Shown here: one piece after another, positions 8,798-17,691 of the stretch | Layout: every line of letters begins with the position of its first letter | Numbering within the stretch: position 1 is the first letter of the stretch | NCBI RefSeq assembly: GCF_001945445.1 | Contig: NZ_MSXW01000023.1 | Coordinates: 1-64,000 of the forward strand | Direction: 5' to 3' | DNA from: Pseudomonas sp. PA27(2017) | GTDB taxonomy: Bacteria; Pseudomonadota; Gammaproteobacteria; Pseudomonadales; Pseudomonadaceae | Length of the DNA stretch: 64,000 bases | The notes under the pieces: model-generated | The model's database searches: none | What the model was told of the DNA's origin: nothing | What the model saw: the letters and a program-made list of their open reading frames with translations, nothing else | Translations under genes and position numbers: made by a program

Positions 8798-9196
8798 ATG
8801 AACAACGACAAGTACGAAAAGGGCCTGAAGATTCGCACCCAGGTGCTGGGCGAGGCCTACGTGAAGCGCTCGGTGGAGAACGCCGACGACTTCAACCGCC
8901 CGCTACAGGAGCTGGTCACCGAATACTGCTGGGGACACGTGTGGGGCCGGGAAGGCTTATCGATGCAGGAACGCAGCATGATAAACTTGGCCATGATTTC
9001 CGCGCTCAATCGCCCGCACGAACTGAAGCTGCACATTCGCGGCGCCCTGCGTAACGGCCTCAGCCGTGAGCAGATCCGCGAGATCCTGCTTCAGGTCGGT
9101 ATCTACTGTGGCGTGCCTGCCGCGGTCGACAGCTTCCGCATCGCCCGCGAAGCCTTCGCCGAAGCGGATGCCGAGCAGCAGCAACCCGAGGCATAA
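8798..9196 (+). CDS. Carboxymuconolactone decarboxylase (CMD/AhpD-like) family protein
   Basis: The 132-residue all-helical protein has the CMD signature ERSMINLAMISALNRPHELKLHIRGA, including the conserved Glu and His of PcaC-type members, and GVPAAVDSFRIA near the end. PcaC decarboxylates gamma-carboxymuconolactone, but many relatives have other or unknown functions, and no other protocatechuate gene is present. The ATG follows GGGAG. The gene lies 17 bp upstream of the GntR regulator, in the module bracketed by the two 373-bp repeats. It probably belongs to the same catabolic pathway; its exact step is open. Confidence 0.87.
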   Translation: MNNDKYEKGLKIRTQVLGEAYVKRSVENADDFNRPLQELVTEYCWGHVWGREGLSMQERSMINLAMISALNRPHELKLHIRGALRNGLSREQIREILLQVGIYCGVPAAVDSFRIAREAFAEADAEQQQPEA

Positions 9197-9213
9197 CCGG
9201 CCAAGGCAATGCG

Positions 9214-9999
9214 ATGAGTGCGCCCATACCTATAACGCGAGCACTAACCATGAAACGCCAGCCGATCGACGACAGCTTCAAGGTCAACCGCAATCCCGTG
9301 ACCCTGCGGGAAATCGTTCTGGACAAGCTGCGCAGCGCCATCATGAACTTCCAGTTGCTGCCCGGCGATCGCCTGGTGGAGCGCGACCTCTGCGATCGCC
9401 TGGGCGTCAGCCGCACCTCGGTACGCGAGGCGCTGCGCCACCTGGAATCCGAAGGCCTGGTCGAATTTGCCGACGCCAAGGGCCCGCGCGTGGCGATCAT
9501 CACCCTGGAAGATGCCTGCGACCTCTACGAGCTGCGCTGCGCCCTGGAAGGCATGATCGTCCAGCTGTTTACCCTGCGTGCCCGCGCCAAGGACATCCGC
9601 GCCCTGGAACGCGCCCTGGAGAACAACCGCCAGACCCTGGAGAAAGGCGAACTGCCGGACGTGCTGGAGTCGGTGCAGGAGTTCTACGACGTGCTGCTCG
9701 AAGGCTGCGGCAACGAGGCAGCGGCCACCCAGCTGCGCCAGTTGCAGGCACGCATCAGCTACCTGCGCGCCACCTCGGTGTCGCAGAGCAACCGCCGCAG
9801 CACCAGCAACCAGGAAATGGAGCGCATGGTCGAGGCGATCAAGAGCGGCGACCCGATCGCCGCCCACCAAGCCTCGGTGGATCACGTGCGCGCCGCGGCC
9901 AAAGTCGCCCTGGAATACCTCGAAGCCAAGCAGGAAGGTGCCAAGGCCCGTGACATCGTCGCGCCCATCGGCCTCAAAGACCCGCGTATCGGAAGCTGA
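9214..9999 (+). CDS. GntR-family transcriptional regulator, FCD subfamily
   Basis: The protein is 261 residues from the ATG at 9214 (AAGG seven bases upstream) or 249 from 9250, which lacks a ribosome site. The N-terminal winged helix shows LREIVLDKLRSAI, PGDRLVERDLCDRLGVSRTSVREALRHLESEGLV. The C-terminal all-helical FCD domain (about 90-240) has the usual ELRCALEG and HQASVDHVRAA segments that bind a metal and a carboxylate ligand. FCD regulators typically bind TGGTNNACCA palindromes. Four such sites lie in front of the catabolic transcription units here and none in front of this gene. I infer that it represses the regulon until the substrate or a product binds. Confidence 0.93.
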   Translation: MSAPIPITRALTMKRQPIDDSFKVNRNPVTLREIVLDKLRSAIMNFQLLPGDRLVERDLCDRLGVSRTSVREALRHLESEGLVEFADAKGPRVAIITLEDACDLYELRCALEGMIVQLFTLRARAKDIRALERALENNRQTLEKGELPDVLESVQEFYDVLLEGCGNEAAATQLRQLQARISYLRATSVSQSNRRSTSNQEMERMVEAIKSGDPIAAHQASVDHVRAAAKVALEYLEAKQEGAKARDIVAPIGLKDPRIGS

Positions 10000-10004
10000 C
10001 CACC

Positions 10005-10568
10005 ATGCCCAGCCCGCGCTTCTGTAATCAATGCGGCAGCGCGACGCTGGAACGGCGTCGCCCGACAGGCGACGACCACCACCGCCTGGTGTGCGCCGCC
10101 TGCGGGCACATCCACTACGAAAACCCGAAGATCATCACCGGCTGCATCATCGAGCAGGATGGCCGCTACCTGCTGTGCCAGCGCGCCATCGCCCCGCGCA
10201 TCGGCACCTGGACGCTGCCGGCCGGCTTCATGGAAAACGGCGAGACCACCGAAGAGGCCGCCCTGCGCGAAGTGCGCGAGGAAGCCGGCGTGGTGGCGGA
10301 AATCACCTGCCCCTATTCGGTGTTCAGCGTGCCCTCGATCAGCGAGGTGTACCTGATCTTCCGCGCCCGTCTGCTGCACGACACCGGCTACTTCGGCAGC
10401 GAAACCTCGGCCCGCCGCTTCTTCGCCCCCGAGGACATCCCCTGGGAGCAGATCTACTACCCGGCCATCCGGCAGATCCTGGAACGCTACATCGCCGAGC
10501 GCGAGGCGGGCATCTACGGCATCTACATGGGCAGCGACGATACCGGCAAGGTGCATTTCATCCGCTAG
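10005..10568 (+). CDS. Nudix hydrolase with N-terminal zinc ribbon
   Basis: The 187-residue protein starts with a four-Cys zinc ribbon (CNQCG and CAACG) and contains the Nudix box GFMENGETTEEAALREVREEAG, in which the metal-binding REVREE core is intact. It resembles the small NudC/NADH-pyrophosphatase-like and ADP-ribose pyrophosphatase proteins, so it should cleave a nucleoside diphosphate linked to another group. It starts five bases after the GntR stop and is probably co-transcribed with it. In a flavin-dependent pathway FAD or NAD(P) turnover would be a reasonable role, but the substrate is not visible. Confidence 0.88.
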   Translation: MPSPRFCNQCGSATLERRRPTGDDHHRLVCAACGHIHYENPKIITGCIIEQDGRYLLCQRAIAPRIGTWTLPAGFMENGETTEEAALREVREEAGVVAEITCPYSVFSVPSISEVYLIFRARLLHDTGYFGSETSARRFFAPEDIPWEQIYYPAIRQILERYIAEREAGIYGIYMGSDDTGKVHFIR

Positions 10569-10584
10569 CGCGTTGTAGCGCTAA

Positions 10585-10956
10585 GTGGCGGGAGCGGCCG
10601 TTCGGCTGCTTTGCTTTTTGGTGCTCCTCATGCCACAAAATTTGCAGGCGACACCAATCGCCCCTTCAGGAGGCCGAGCGGAATCGTTGTGGAGAGGGTT
10701 GAGCGGCATGGATGCCGCGAGAGCCGCGATGGGCCAGGGATGGCCCTTCGCGGCGTGCCCTCGGAGCAATGATGGAGTGAGGGAACCCCAGCGAAGCTGG
10801 GGCCGCATGTCGGGGCTAGACCTTTTGGTTTCTTTTGGGGCGATGCCAAAAGAAACCCGCTCGTCAGAGCGGAACCGGACGTATGAGCAACGCGATAATG
10901 CTAACAAGCCACAGCTTACGCACGGCGTATGAAACTTAAAAAGCTCGGGGCTAAAG
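10585..10956. repeat. 373-bp structured dispersed repeat, copy 2
   Basis: This is the second copy of the element at 8341-8714, in the same orientation. Differences from copy 1 fall largely in loops (for example GGGCCAGGGATGGCCC versus GGGCCAAGGATGGCCC) or are compensated in stems (GGCATGGATGCC versus GACATGGATGTC). The two copies bracket the CMD, GntR and Nudix genes. Confidence 0.85.
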
Positions 10957-11005
10957 CCCTTCCTACGCGTTATACGAACGGCCGCTTCTGCCTTGCTGCA
11001 GCCGC

Positions 11006-11974
11006 TCAACTCACCGAACTCGGCTTGCTCCCCGCAACCTCGGCAACCACGGCCTTCTTCGCCGCGCGCGGCTTGAGCTGCCAGATACCGAACATCACCA
11101 GCGCCAGCCCGGCCATCTGGTACGGCGAGATGGCTTCGCCGAGCAGCGCCCAGGCGGCAAAAATGGTCAGCACCGGGCCGAGGTTGCCGACGGCGGCGGT
11201 GTGGGTGGTGCCGATGCGCTGGATCGCCAGGGCCATCCAGTACACCGGCAGCACGGTGGAAATCAGCGCCATCAGCGCCGCGCAGAGCCATACCTGGGCC
11301 GGTTGCGCGAGCAGGCTGCCGGCCGGTTCGGTCGCGACGAAATGTGCCAGCACCATCAGCGACGACGCACTGCCGGCCAGGCCGGCCAGGCGCATCGAGC
11401 CCAGACGTTTCACCATCACCCCGGTGCCCAGGTAGTACAACGCGTAAGTCACGGCGCTGGCGAATACCCAGAGCGAGCCGATGATCACCTGGCTGCCCAT
11501 ATCGGTGGCCCCGATATCGTGTATCAGCGCCACCCCCAAGCCAAGATAGCAAACTGCCATCGCCAGCAACGTGCGACGGCTGGGGCGTTCGCGGAAGGCG
11601 ATCATCTGGAACACCAGCACCAGGGTTGGGTAGGTGAACAGGATCAAGCGCTCCAACCCTGCGGTGATGTATTGCAGCCCGTAGAAATCGAACAGGCTCG
11701 ACAGGTAATAGCCAAACAGCGCCAGCACCACGACACGGGCGCCGTCGCCGGGCGAGAAGCGACCGCCAGTGCCGCCGCGGCTCAACCAGACCAGCCACAG
11801 GAACAACGGCAGGGCGAGGGTCATGCGCATCGCCAGCAGGGTAATCGCCTCCACGGGTGCGGCGGCATAGGCCAGCTTGACGAAGATCGCCTTCATGCTG
11901 AAACCGGCAGCGGAAAGGATGGCGAACAGGCTGCCGTTACTGGCGCAGCGCTGAAAAAACGAGGAAGGGCTCAT
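11006..11974 (-). CDS. DMT-superfamily permease (EamA, two repeats)
   Basis: The 322-residue inner-membrane protein has about ten hydrophobic helices in two EamA repeats. It starts FAILSAAGFSMKAIFVKLAYAA and shows the typical repeat boundary GLQYITAGLERLILFTYPTL. EamA transporters export or import amino acids, nucleobases and other metabolites, and the specificity is unknown. The ATG at 11974 is chosen; an upstream in-frame extension to 12082 would overlap the start of the divergent LysR gene. The divergent layout with 102 bp between the starts suggests that the LysR protein controls it. Confidence 0.88.
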   Translation of the reverse strand: MSPSSFFQRCASNGSLFAILSAAGFSMKAIFVKLAYAAAPVEAITLLAMRMTLALPLFLWLVWLSRGGTGGRFSPGDGARVVVLALFGYYLSSLFDFYGLQYITAGLERLILFTYPTLVLVFQMIAFRERPSRRTLLAMAVCYLGLGVALIHDIGATDMGSQVIIGSLWVFASAVTYALYYLGTGVMVKRLGSMRLAGLAGSASSLMVLAHFVATEPAGSLLAQPAQVWLCAALMALISTVLPVYWMALAIQRIGTTHTAAVGNLGPVLTIFAAWALLGEAISPYQMAGLALVMFGIWQLKPRAAKKAVVAEVAGSKPSSVS

Positions 11975-12076
11975 GACGATCGGTATCCGGTGCAGGGAAC
12001 AGTTATTCTGATCCGAATGGCGCCAGCCAAGAATCGGTATTTCCGTAAGACTGCCTTCTGTTTTGGAGAACCCTCG

Positions 12077-12970
12077 GTGCATTTCGATCTCGTGGATGTG
12101 CGACTACTCGTCGCCATCGCCTCGACCGGCAGCCTCAGCAAGGCCGCGGCTACTTTTCCGGTAGCGGTGTCGGCGGCCAGCACTCGGCTACGACAGTTCG
12201 AGGAGCGCTGCCAGGTCAGCCTGTTCGCCCGCCATGCCAACGGCATGACGCCGACCCCGGCAGGGCGTCTGGTGCTCGAAGCCTGCCAGCGCATCCTCAA
12301 CGAAACCCAGCGGCTTGACGACAACCTGCAGGCATTGTCCGGTCAGCAGCGGGTGGTGCTCAAGCTGTGCGCCTCGACGGTGGCCAACAGCACCTTCCTG
12401 CCAGCGGCGCTCGGTCCCTTCCTGGCCGATTACCCGGAAGTGGATCTGCAACTGACCGAAGGCACCAGCCGCTCCATCCTGCGCGGCGTGCAGGCCGGTG
12501 AATTCGATCTGGGCGTCTACGACGGCAACCAGCCAACTGGCGGCTTACTGTCATTGCCGTTTCGCGACGACCGCCTGGTGCTGTTGGTGCCCCATGGCCA
12601 TGAACTGGCCGGCCGTCGGCTGGGGCTGGCGGAGGCGCTGGGCTTTCCCTATATCGGCCTGCCGGGCGAGCGGGCAATGCAGCGCTTCATCGAGGACAAG
12701 GCCATCGCTGCCGGTATCGCCCTGCGGGTGCGAGTTCGGGCGCCGAGCTTCGATGCCATCGCTCAGTTGGTCGCTCAAGGTGCAGGCCTGGCCATGTTGC
12801 CCGAGGCCGCCGCCTCACGGCTGGCCCAGGAACTGCCGCTGACCCTGGTCGACATCGCCGATAGCTGGGCCAGCCGCGAATTGCGCCTGTGCATCAGGGA
12901 CTGGCAGAGCCTGCCGTCCCACGCCCGCCAATTGGTGAGCCACCTTTCAGGCGTCGCCCACCCCGGCTGA
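12077..12970 (+). CDS. LysR-family transcriptional regulator
   Basis: The 297-residue protein has an N-terminal winged helix (DVRLLVAIASTGSLSKAAATF, then TRLRQFEERCQVSLFARH) and a periplasmic-binding-like effector domain from about residue 90. The GTG start at 12077 follows GGAGAA with six bases between and gives the normal LysR length. The final residues GLAMLPEAAA match the family's effector domain end. It is divergent from the DMT permease and probably regulates it. Nothing ties it to the surrounding flavin-dependent pathway other than position. Confidence 0.92.
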   Translation: MHFDLVDVRLLVAIASTGSLSKAAATFPVAVSAASTRLRQFEERCQVSLFARHANGMTPTPAGRLVLEACQRILNETQRLDDNLQALSGQQRVVLKLCASTVANSTFLPAALGPFLADYPEVDLQLTEGTSRSILRGVQAGEFDLGVYDGNQPTGGLLSLPFRDDRLVLLVPHGHELAGRRLGLAEALGFPYIGLPGERAMQRFIEDKAIAAGIALRVRVRAPSFDAIAQLVAQGAGLAMLPEAAASRLAQELPLTLVDIADSWASRELRLCIRDWQSLPSHARQLVSHLSGVAHPG

Positions 12971-13074
12971 ACGGCCGGAACACGGGGCCGACAACGGCCT
13001 CCAGTACAGCCCGAAACGCACCGTCTGCCGAAAAGCACTTGCGAGCGAAGCGTTCTGGGGGTACTAATTTGTAC

Positions 13075-13788
13075 ATGATTAGACAGGTTCGATTCGACAA
13101 GAAAACCCGTGTGGTTCACGCCTTGGCCAAACGCATCGAGCAAGGCGAGCTCGGCGCTGGCGAGCGGCTGCCCGGTGAACACGAGCTGGCGGCGGCCTTC
13201 GACGTCAGCCGCGGCACGCTGCGCGAGGCGCTTTCCGAGCTCAAGCGGCGCAACTACATCGGCACACAGCCGGGCGTCGGCTCGGTGGTCACCTATGACG
13301 GCGTGCCCCTGCATCAGGGTGGCGGCTGGGCGCAGGCCCTCGCCGCCGGTGGCGTGCAGGTCCAGACCGAGCTGCTGAGCATTGCCAGTGTGGAGCGCGA
13401 CGAGTTCGCCGAGCGATTCGGCCGCGCACGCTTCATGCTCGTCGAACGTCGCCGACGGGCTGCCGATGGCAGCCTGGTGTCGCTCGAGCGTGCGCTGCTT
13501 CCAGCCTGCGATGGCCTGGAAAACCTCGCCGAAGAGGGCCTGCTCGAGAACTCACTGACCGCCACACTGGCCGCCCACGGCTACCGCGCCGGGCAGGGCA
13601 AGCAGTGGATCGGTGCCGCGCCGCTCGACATCGATGCCGCCAACCAGCTGCAACGCGCGCCGGGCAGCGTCTTCCTCAGGGTAGTCAGGGAAACCTTCGA
13701 CAGCCGCGGGCGCTTCATGGAGCGCGTCGAGAGCTACCTCGACCCGCTGCACTTTCAACTCCATCTCGAATTCGGGGACGCCCAGTGA
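13075..13788 (+). CDS. GntR-family regulator, HutC/UTRA subfamily (YegW-like)
   Basis: The 237-residue protein carries a GntR winged helix (AKRIEQGELGAGERLPGEHELAAAFDVSRGTLREAL) and a C-terminal UTRA effector domain ending VESYLDPLHFQLHLEFG. It is the first gene of a four-gene unit with an ADP-ribosylglycohydrolase, an NCS1 permease and a PfkB kinase, the same set as yegW-yegU-yegT-yegV in enterics except for the permease type. The ATG at 13075 is used; a TTG at 13069 is possible and lies closer to the GGGGG run. GTAC half-sites at 13061 and 13071 just before the start could be its own operator. The GTGA overlap couples it to the next gene. Confidence 0.9.
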   Translation: MIRQVRFDKKTRVVHALAKRIEQGELGAGERLPGEHELAAAFDVSRGTLREALSELKRRNYIGTQPGVGSVVTYDGVPLHQGGGWAQALAAGGVQVQTELLSIASVERDEFAERFGRARFMLVERRRRAADGSLVSLERALLPACDGLENLAEEGLLENSLTATLAAHGYRAGQGKQWIGAAPLDIDAANQLQRAPGSVFLRVVRETFDSRGRFMERVESYLDPLHFQLHLEFGDAQ

Positions 13789-14801
13789 ACCAGCTTTCCA
13801 CCGCGCGAGACCGCGCGCTCGGCGCTTTCCACGGATTGGCACTGGGCGATGCGCTCGGCATGCCGACCCAGTCGCTGTCCCGCGAACAGATTCGCGCACG
13901 CTATGGCCGTATCGACGGCCTGATCGATGCCGACGCCAACCAACCCATCGCCCCGAACATGCCGGCCGGCGCGATCACCGACGATACCGAGCAGGCGATC
14001 CTGGTTGGCGAGCTGCTGGTCAAGGGCCAAGGCCGCATCGCAGCGACCGACCTGGCGCAGCGCCTGATCGACTGGGAAGCGGCCATGCGCGCCAAGGGTT
14101 CGCAGGACTTGCTCGGCCCGTCGACCAAGCGCGCCATCGAGATGATTCTCGCCGGCGCCAGCCCGGAACAGGCCGGGCGCTTCGGCACCACCAACGGCGC
14201 GGCGATGCGCATCACGCCAGTGGGTATCGCCGCCGACGTGCGTGACCCCGAGCACTTCATGGCGCAGGTGCTGCAGGCCTGCCAAGTGACCCACAACACC
14301 GGCCTGGGTATCGCCAGCGCCGCGGCGGTGGCGGCGGTCGTTTCGGCGGGCATCAATGGCGACGGCCTGACCAGCGCCCTGAACAGCGGAGTCGCGGCGG
14401 CCCGGCAGGGCCAGCGACTCGGCCATTGGGTGGCCGGCGGCGACATCGCGGCACGCATCGAGTGGACCGCGCGGCTCTGCGACGCCGCCAGCCCTGACGC
14501 CTTGGCCGACCTGATCTACGAGGTGATCGGCACCTCGGTGGCGTCCCAGGAGTCCGTGGTCGCCGCGTTCGCCCTGGCGCGCGCGGTCGCCAACGGCCAA
14601 CTGACGCCCTATGAGGCCCTGTGCATGGCCGCCAGCCTGGGTGGCGACACCGACACCATCGCCGCGGTACTCGGCGCCATGCTCGGCGCGACCCATGGCC
14701 TGGGCGCGTGGCCGAGCGAAGCGCTGGCACAGGTCTGCGCGGTGAGCCGGATCGACCTGGCGCCGCTGACCGACCGGCTGCTGGCCTTGCGAACGATCTG
14801 A
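13785..14801 (+). CDS. ADP-ribosylglycohydrolase family protein (YegU-like)
   Basis: The 338-residue protein has the dinuclear metal signature of the family: GLALGDALGMPTQ near residue 15, ITDDTEQAIL near 64 and SLGGDTDTIAAVLGAMLGA near the C-terminus, so the metal-binding Asp residues are all present. Known members remove ADP-ribose from Arg (DraG) or hydrolyse O-linked ADP-ribose; YegU itself has no assigned reaction that I know of. Next to a sugar kinase and a nucleobase-type permease a ribosyl-N-glycoside hydrolase role is plausible. The GTG start overlaps the GntR stop by four bases and follows GGGGA. Confidence 0.9.
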   Translation: MNQLSTARDRALGAFHGLALGDALGMPTQSLSREQIRARYGRIDGLIDADANQPIAPNMPAGAITDDTEQAILVGELLVKGQGRIAATDLAQRLIDWEAAMRAKGSQDLLGPSTKRAIEMILAGASPEQAGRFGTTNGAAMRITPVGIAADVRDPEHFMAQVLQACQVTHNTGLGIASAAAVAAVVSAGINGDGLTSALNSGVAAARQGQRLGHWVAGGDIAARIEWTARLCDAASPDALADLIYEVIGTSVASQESVVAAFALARAVANGQLTPYEALCMAASLGGDTDTIAAVLGAMLGATHGLGAWPSEALAQVCAVSRIDLAPLTDRLLALRTI

Positions 14802-14871
14802 ACCCCTGGGTGGCCGCCTCTGCGCTCACCCAGCCCTGCCAACAACAACGAACTATCGCAGGAGTCATGCC

Positions 14872-16335
14872 ATGCGTGCATCCGAACAGGTGGGCCAGCT
14901 GGAAACCCGCGGCATCGAGCCGGTGCCCGAACATGAATGCAACGGCCACCCGTTGCAGCTGTTCTGGGTCTGGTTCGCAGCCAACATCAGCATTCTCGGC
15001 CTGCCGCTGGGCGCCACCCTGATCGCCTTCCAGGGCCTGTCGATCTGGCAGGCCCTGGTGGTCGCCATCCTCGGCGCCGGCGGCTCCTTCGCCATCGTCG
15101 GCCTGTTGTCGATCGCCGGTCGCCGGGGGCGGGCGCCAAGCCTGACGCTGTCGCGGGCGATCTTCGGCATGCGCGGCAATATCGGCCCGACCCTGGCGTC
15201 GCTCGGCTCGCGCCTGGGCTGGGAGACGGTCAACACCACCACGGCGGCCTTCGTGCTGCTGTCGCTGGTGTCGATCGTCCAGGGCACGCCGGTTGAGGCC
15301 AAGTCGGCGCCCTTTCTGACCCTGCTGTTCATCGGCCTGTTCGTGCTGCTGACCCTGTGCGTCTCCGGCCTCGGCCATGCCACGCTGCTGGTGATCCAGA
15401 AATGGGCCACTTGGGTGTTCGGCGCGCTGAACCTGGTGGTGGGCGGCTTTCTCGCCCTGCACATCGACTGGGCCCTGGTATGGGCGGCCACGCCAGCGCC
15501 AATGTCCGCCGTGCTGATCGGCATCGGCACCATGGCGGCCGGTACCGGTATCGGCTGGGCCAATGCCGGCGCCGACATGTCGCGCTACCAGCACAAGAGC
15601 GTGCGGGCGGCCGGGCTGGTGGCTTCCGCCGCCTTCGGCGCGGGCATTCCGCTGGTGCTGCTGATCACTCTGGGCGGCCTGATTTCGGTGGGCAACGATC
15701 ACCTGGCCTCGGCAACCGACCCCATCGTGGCGATTCGCGAACTGCTGCCGACCTGGATGGCCGTACCCTACCTGATCACCGCGTTCGGCGGCCTGCTGCT
15801 GTCCAACAACCTGTCGGTGTATTCCGCGGGCCTGACCACCCTGACTCTCGGCCTCAAGGTCAAGCGGGTCTACGCCGTAGTGGTCGACATCGTGGCGATC
15901 TTCATCGGCTCGATCTACTTCATGCTGATCGCCGAGAGCTTCTACGGCCCATTCATCACCTTCATCTCCATGTTGGCTGTGCCGATCACCGCCTGGGTAG
16001 GCATCTTCTTGGTCGACCTGCGCCACCGTCAGCGTTACGAGGCGGCCGACCTGATGAACGTCAGCCCGAGCAGTGCCTACTGGTACGCCGGCGGCGTGGA
16101 GTGGCGTGCCCTGGGCGCCTGGGCGGTGGCGATCGTGCTGGGCTTCAGCTTCACCACGGTGAAGATCGGCGCGGGCAACGTGCTGTTCCACGGCTGGTTG
16201 GCCGACTCCTGGTTCGGCCAGAACGGCCTGGGCTGGATCGTCACCTTCGTCGTCGCCGGTGGCCTGTATGCGCTGCTCGGCGGCTGCCGTGACCGCCGCG
16301 CCGCCGCGCCCCACGAGGCCGCCCATGGCCGCTAG
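14872..16335 (+). CDS. NCS1-family permease (cytosine/purine/allantoin type), first copy
   Basis: The 487-residue inner-membrane protein has about 12 helices and the NCS1 hallmark features: the LFWVWFAANISILGLPLGATL start of helix 1, the AGADMSRY motif in the middle, and LLLSNNLSVYSAGLTTLTLG. NCS1 proteins import nucleobases, hydroxymethylpyrimidine or allantoin with protons or sodium. The ATG follows GGAG with seven bases between. The stop codon lies 11 bases inside the PfkB kinase gene, so the transporter and kinase are coupled. It likely imports the substrate that the kinase or glycohydrolase acts on. The second NCS1 permease (26143) is only distantly similar. Confidence 0.9.
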   Translation: MRASEQVGQLETRGIEPVPEHECNGHPLQLFWVWFAANISILGLPLGATLIAFQGLSIWQALVVAILGAGGSFAIVGLLSIAGRRGRAPSLTLSRAIFGMRGNIGPTLASLGSRLGWETVNTTTAAFVLLSLVSIVQGTPVEAKSAPFLTLLFIGLFVLLTLCVSGLGHATLLVIQKWATWVFGALNLVVGGFLALHIDWALVWAATPAPMSAVLIGIGTMAAGTGIGWANAGADMSRYQHKSVRAAGLVASAAFGAGIPLVLLITLGGLISVGNDHLASATDPIVAIRELLPTWMAVPYLITAFGGLLLSNNLSVYSAGLTTLTLGLKVKRVYAVVVDIVAIFIGSIYFMLIAESFYGPFITFISMLAVPITAWVGIFLVDLRHRQRYEAADLMNVSPSSAYWYAGGVEWRALGAWAVAIVLGFSFTTVKIGAGNVLFHGWLADSWFGQNGLGWIVTFVVAGGLYALLGGCRDRRAAAPHEAAHGR

Positions 16336-17257
16336 ATTGCTGTACACCGGCCAGGTGGTCGTCGACCTGGTGATGAACGTCAGCGCCCTGCCCGCTGCCG
16401 GCCAGGATGTGCTGGCCAGCAGTGCGGCCTTCGCAGTGGGCGGCGGCTTCAACGTCATGGCCGCTGCCGCGCGCAACGGACTGAGTACCTGTTACCTGGG
16501 CCGCCATGGTATTGGCCGCTTCGGTGACATGGCGCGCCAGGCCTTGCAGGCGCAAGGCATCGAGTGCCGCCTGCCGCCAAGTGCCGATGGCGATACCGGG
16601 CTGTGCGTCGCCCTGACCGACGCCAGCGCCGAGCGCTCGTTCGTCACCCATGTCGGCGCCGAGGGCGTGCTGCACGCCGAGGACCTGCAGCACGAAACCG
16701 CCACGGCCACAGACTGGGTGATGGTCAGCGGCTACAGCCTGCTGCATGCCGGCAAGGCGGCCCCGCTGCTGGCTTGGCTGCAGCAGGGCGGCGTAGCCGG
16801 CGCTCTGGTGTTCGATCCCGGTCCGCTGGCCTGCAACCCCGATATCCCGGGCGCCGAACAGTTGCTGGAGCGCCTGGCGATCTGGAGCAGCAATCGAGAG
16901 GAAGCCCTGCAGTTCACCGCTGCCGACGACATGGAGCAGGCCCTCGAGCGCCTCACGGCGCGGCTGCCGGAGGGTGCCCTGGTGATTCTGCGCGACGGCC
17001 CGCAGGGCTGTTGGCTGGCCCGTGGCGACTGGCGCCTGCAGATACCGGGCTTTGCCGTAGAGGCGGTGGACACCAACGGCGCTGGCGATGCCCATATCGG
17101 CGTATTCCTGGCCAGCCTGGCCGCCGGATTACCCGAGTCAGCCGCCGCCGCACGCGCCAATGCCGCGGCCGCCATCGCGGTCACTCGCCATGGCCCGGCA
17201 ACCTGCCCGCAGGCGGGCGAGCTCGACGCCTTTCTGGCCGAACAGGCCATTGGCTGA
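16325..17257 (+). CDS. PfkB-family carbohydrate/nucleoside kinase (YegV-like)
   Basis: The 310-residue kinase has the PfkB N-terminal signature VGGGFNVMAAAARNGL and the C-terminal signature DTNGAGDAHIGVFLASL, whose second Asp is the catalytic base. This family phosphorylates ribose, nucleosides, pseudouridine and hydroxymethylpyrimidine-like substrates. The preferred ATG at 16325 overlaps the permease by 11 bases. Context with the ADP-ribosylglycohydrolase and UTRA regulator makes it the YegV counterpart. I infer phosphorylation of the imported compound or of the sugar freed by the glycohydrolase. Confidence 0.9.
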   Translation: MAARLLYTGQVVVDLVMNVSALPAAGQDVLASSAAFAVGGGFNVMAAAARNGLSTCYLGRHGIGRFGDMARQALQAQGIECRLPPSADGDTGLCVALTDASAERSFVTHVGAEGVLHAEDLQHETATATDWVMVSGYSLLHAGKAAPLLAWLQQGGVAGALVFDPGPLACNPDIPGAEQLLERLAIWSSNREEALQFTAADDMEQALERLTARLPEGALVILRDGPQGCWLARGDWRLQIPGFAVEAVDTNGAGDAHIGVFLASLAAGLPESAAAARANAAAAIAVTRHGPATCPQAGELDAFLAEQAIG

Positions 17258-17323
17258 CGCAGGCCCGCCCCGGTCGGCATTCACCTGATCGAAGGCGTGC
17301 CTCGCTGGCTCAGCCCTGCCGGG

Positions 17324-17617
17324 TCAGGGCGCCATACCCTCGACGATGATCACCTCCGAACGTGCGGCGCCGGCCCGGTAGCTGCTCGCCTCCTGGTAGG
17401 CCGCAGAGCGGTAGCAGGCCACCGCCTGCTCGTATGACTCGAACTCGATTACCACGCTACGCTGAGGCGTATCGCGGCCTTCCTGCGCCTCGGAGCGGCC
17501 GCCGCGGGCCAGGAACTTACCGCCGAATTCGGCGAACACGGCCGGGGCGCGTTTGGTGTATTCGCTATAGCGCGCGGGGTCGGTGACGTCAACGTGAGCG
17601 ATCCAGTAACCCTTCAT
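17324..17617 (-). CDS. DUF1330 protein (dimeric alpha/beta-barrel)
   Basis: The 97-residue protein begins MKGYWIAHVDVTDPARYSEY and continues with RSVVIEFESYEQAVACYRS, the standard DUF1330 pattern with a ferredoxin-like fold related to NIPSNAP and antibiotic-biosynthesis monooxygenases. No reaction is assigned to the family. AAAGGAG lies eight bases before the ATG. It diverges from the RibB-type gene and shares the operator at 17647, so it belongs to the monooxygenase regulon. A cofactor-free oxygenase or isomerase step is conceivable. Confidence 0.88.
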   Translation of the reverse strand: MKGYWIAHVDVTDPARYSEYTKRAPAVFAEFGGKFLARGGRSEAQEGRDTPQRSVVIEFESYEQAVACYRSAAYQEASSYRAGAARSEVIIVEGMAP

Positions 17618-17646
17618 AGGCTGACTCCTTTAATCTGATTACGTAT

Positions 17647-17660
17647 TACGGTATACCATA
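17647..17660. promoter_or_regulatory. GntR/FCD-type operator between DUF1330 and ribB-type genes
   Basis: TACGGTATACCATA has one mismatch to the palindrome at 24746. It lies in the 74-bp gap between two divergent starts and could control both directions. Confidence 0.75.
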
Positions 17661-17691
17661 ATTCGAAATAATCCGACCTGCGAGAACCGCC

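Noticed and set aside
14353..16476. 707-codon minus-strand frame opposite the NCS1 permease
   Set aside because: Low-complexity Gln/Arg/Gly peptide antisense to a permease with clear family motifs.
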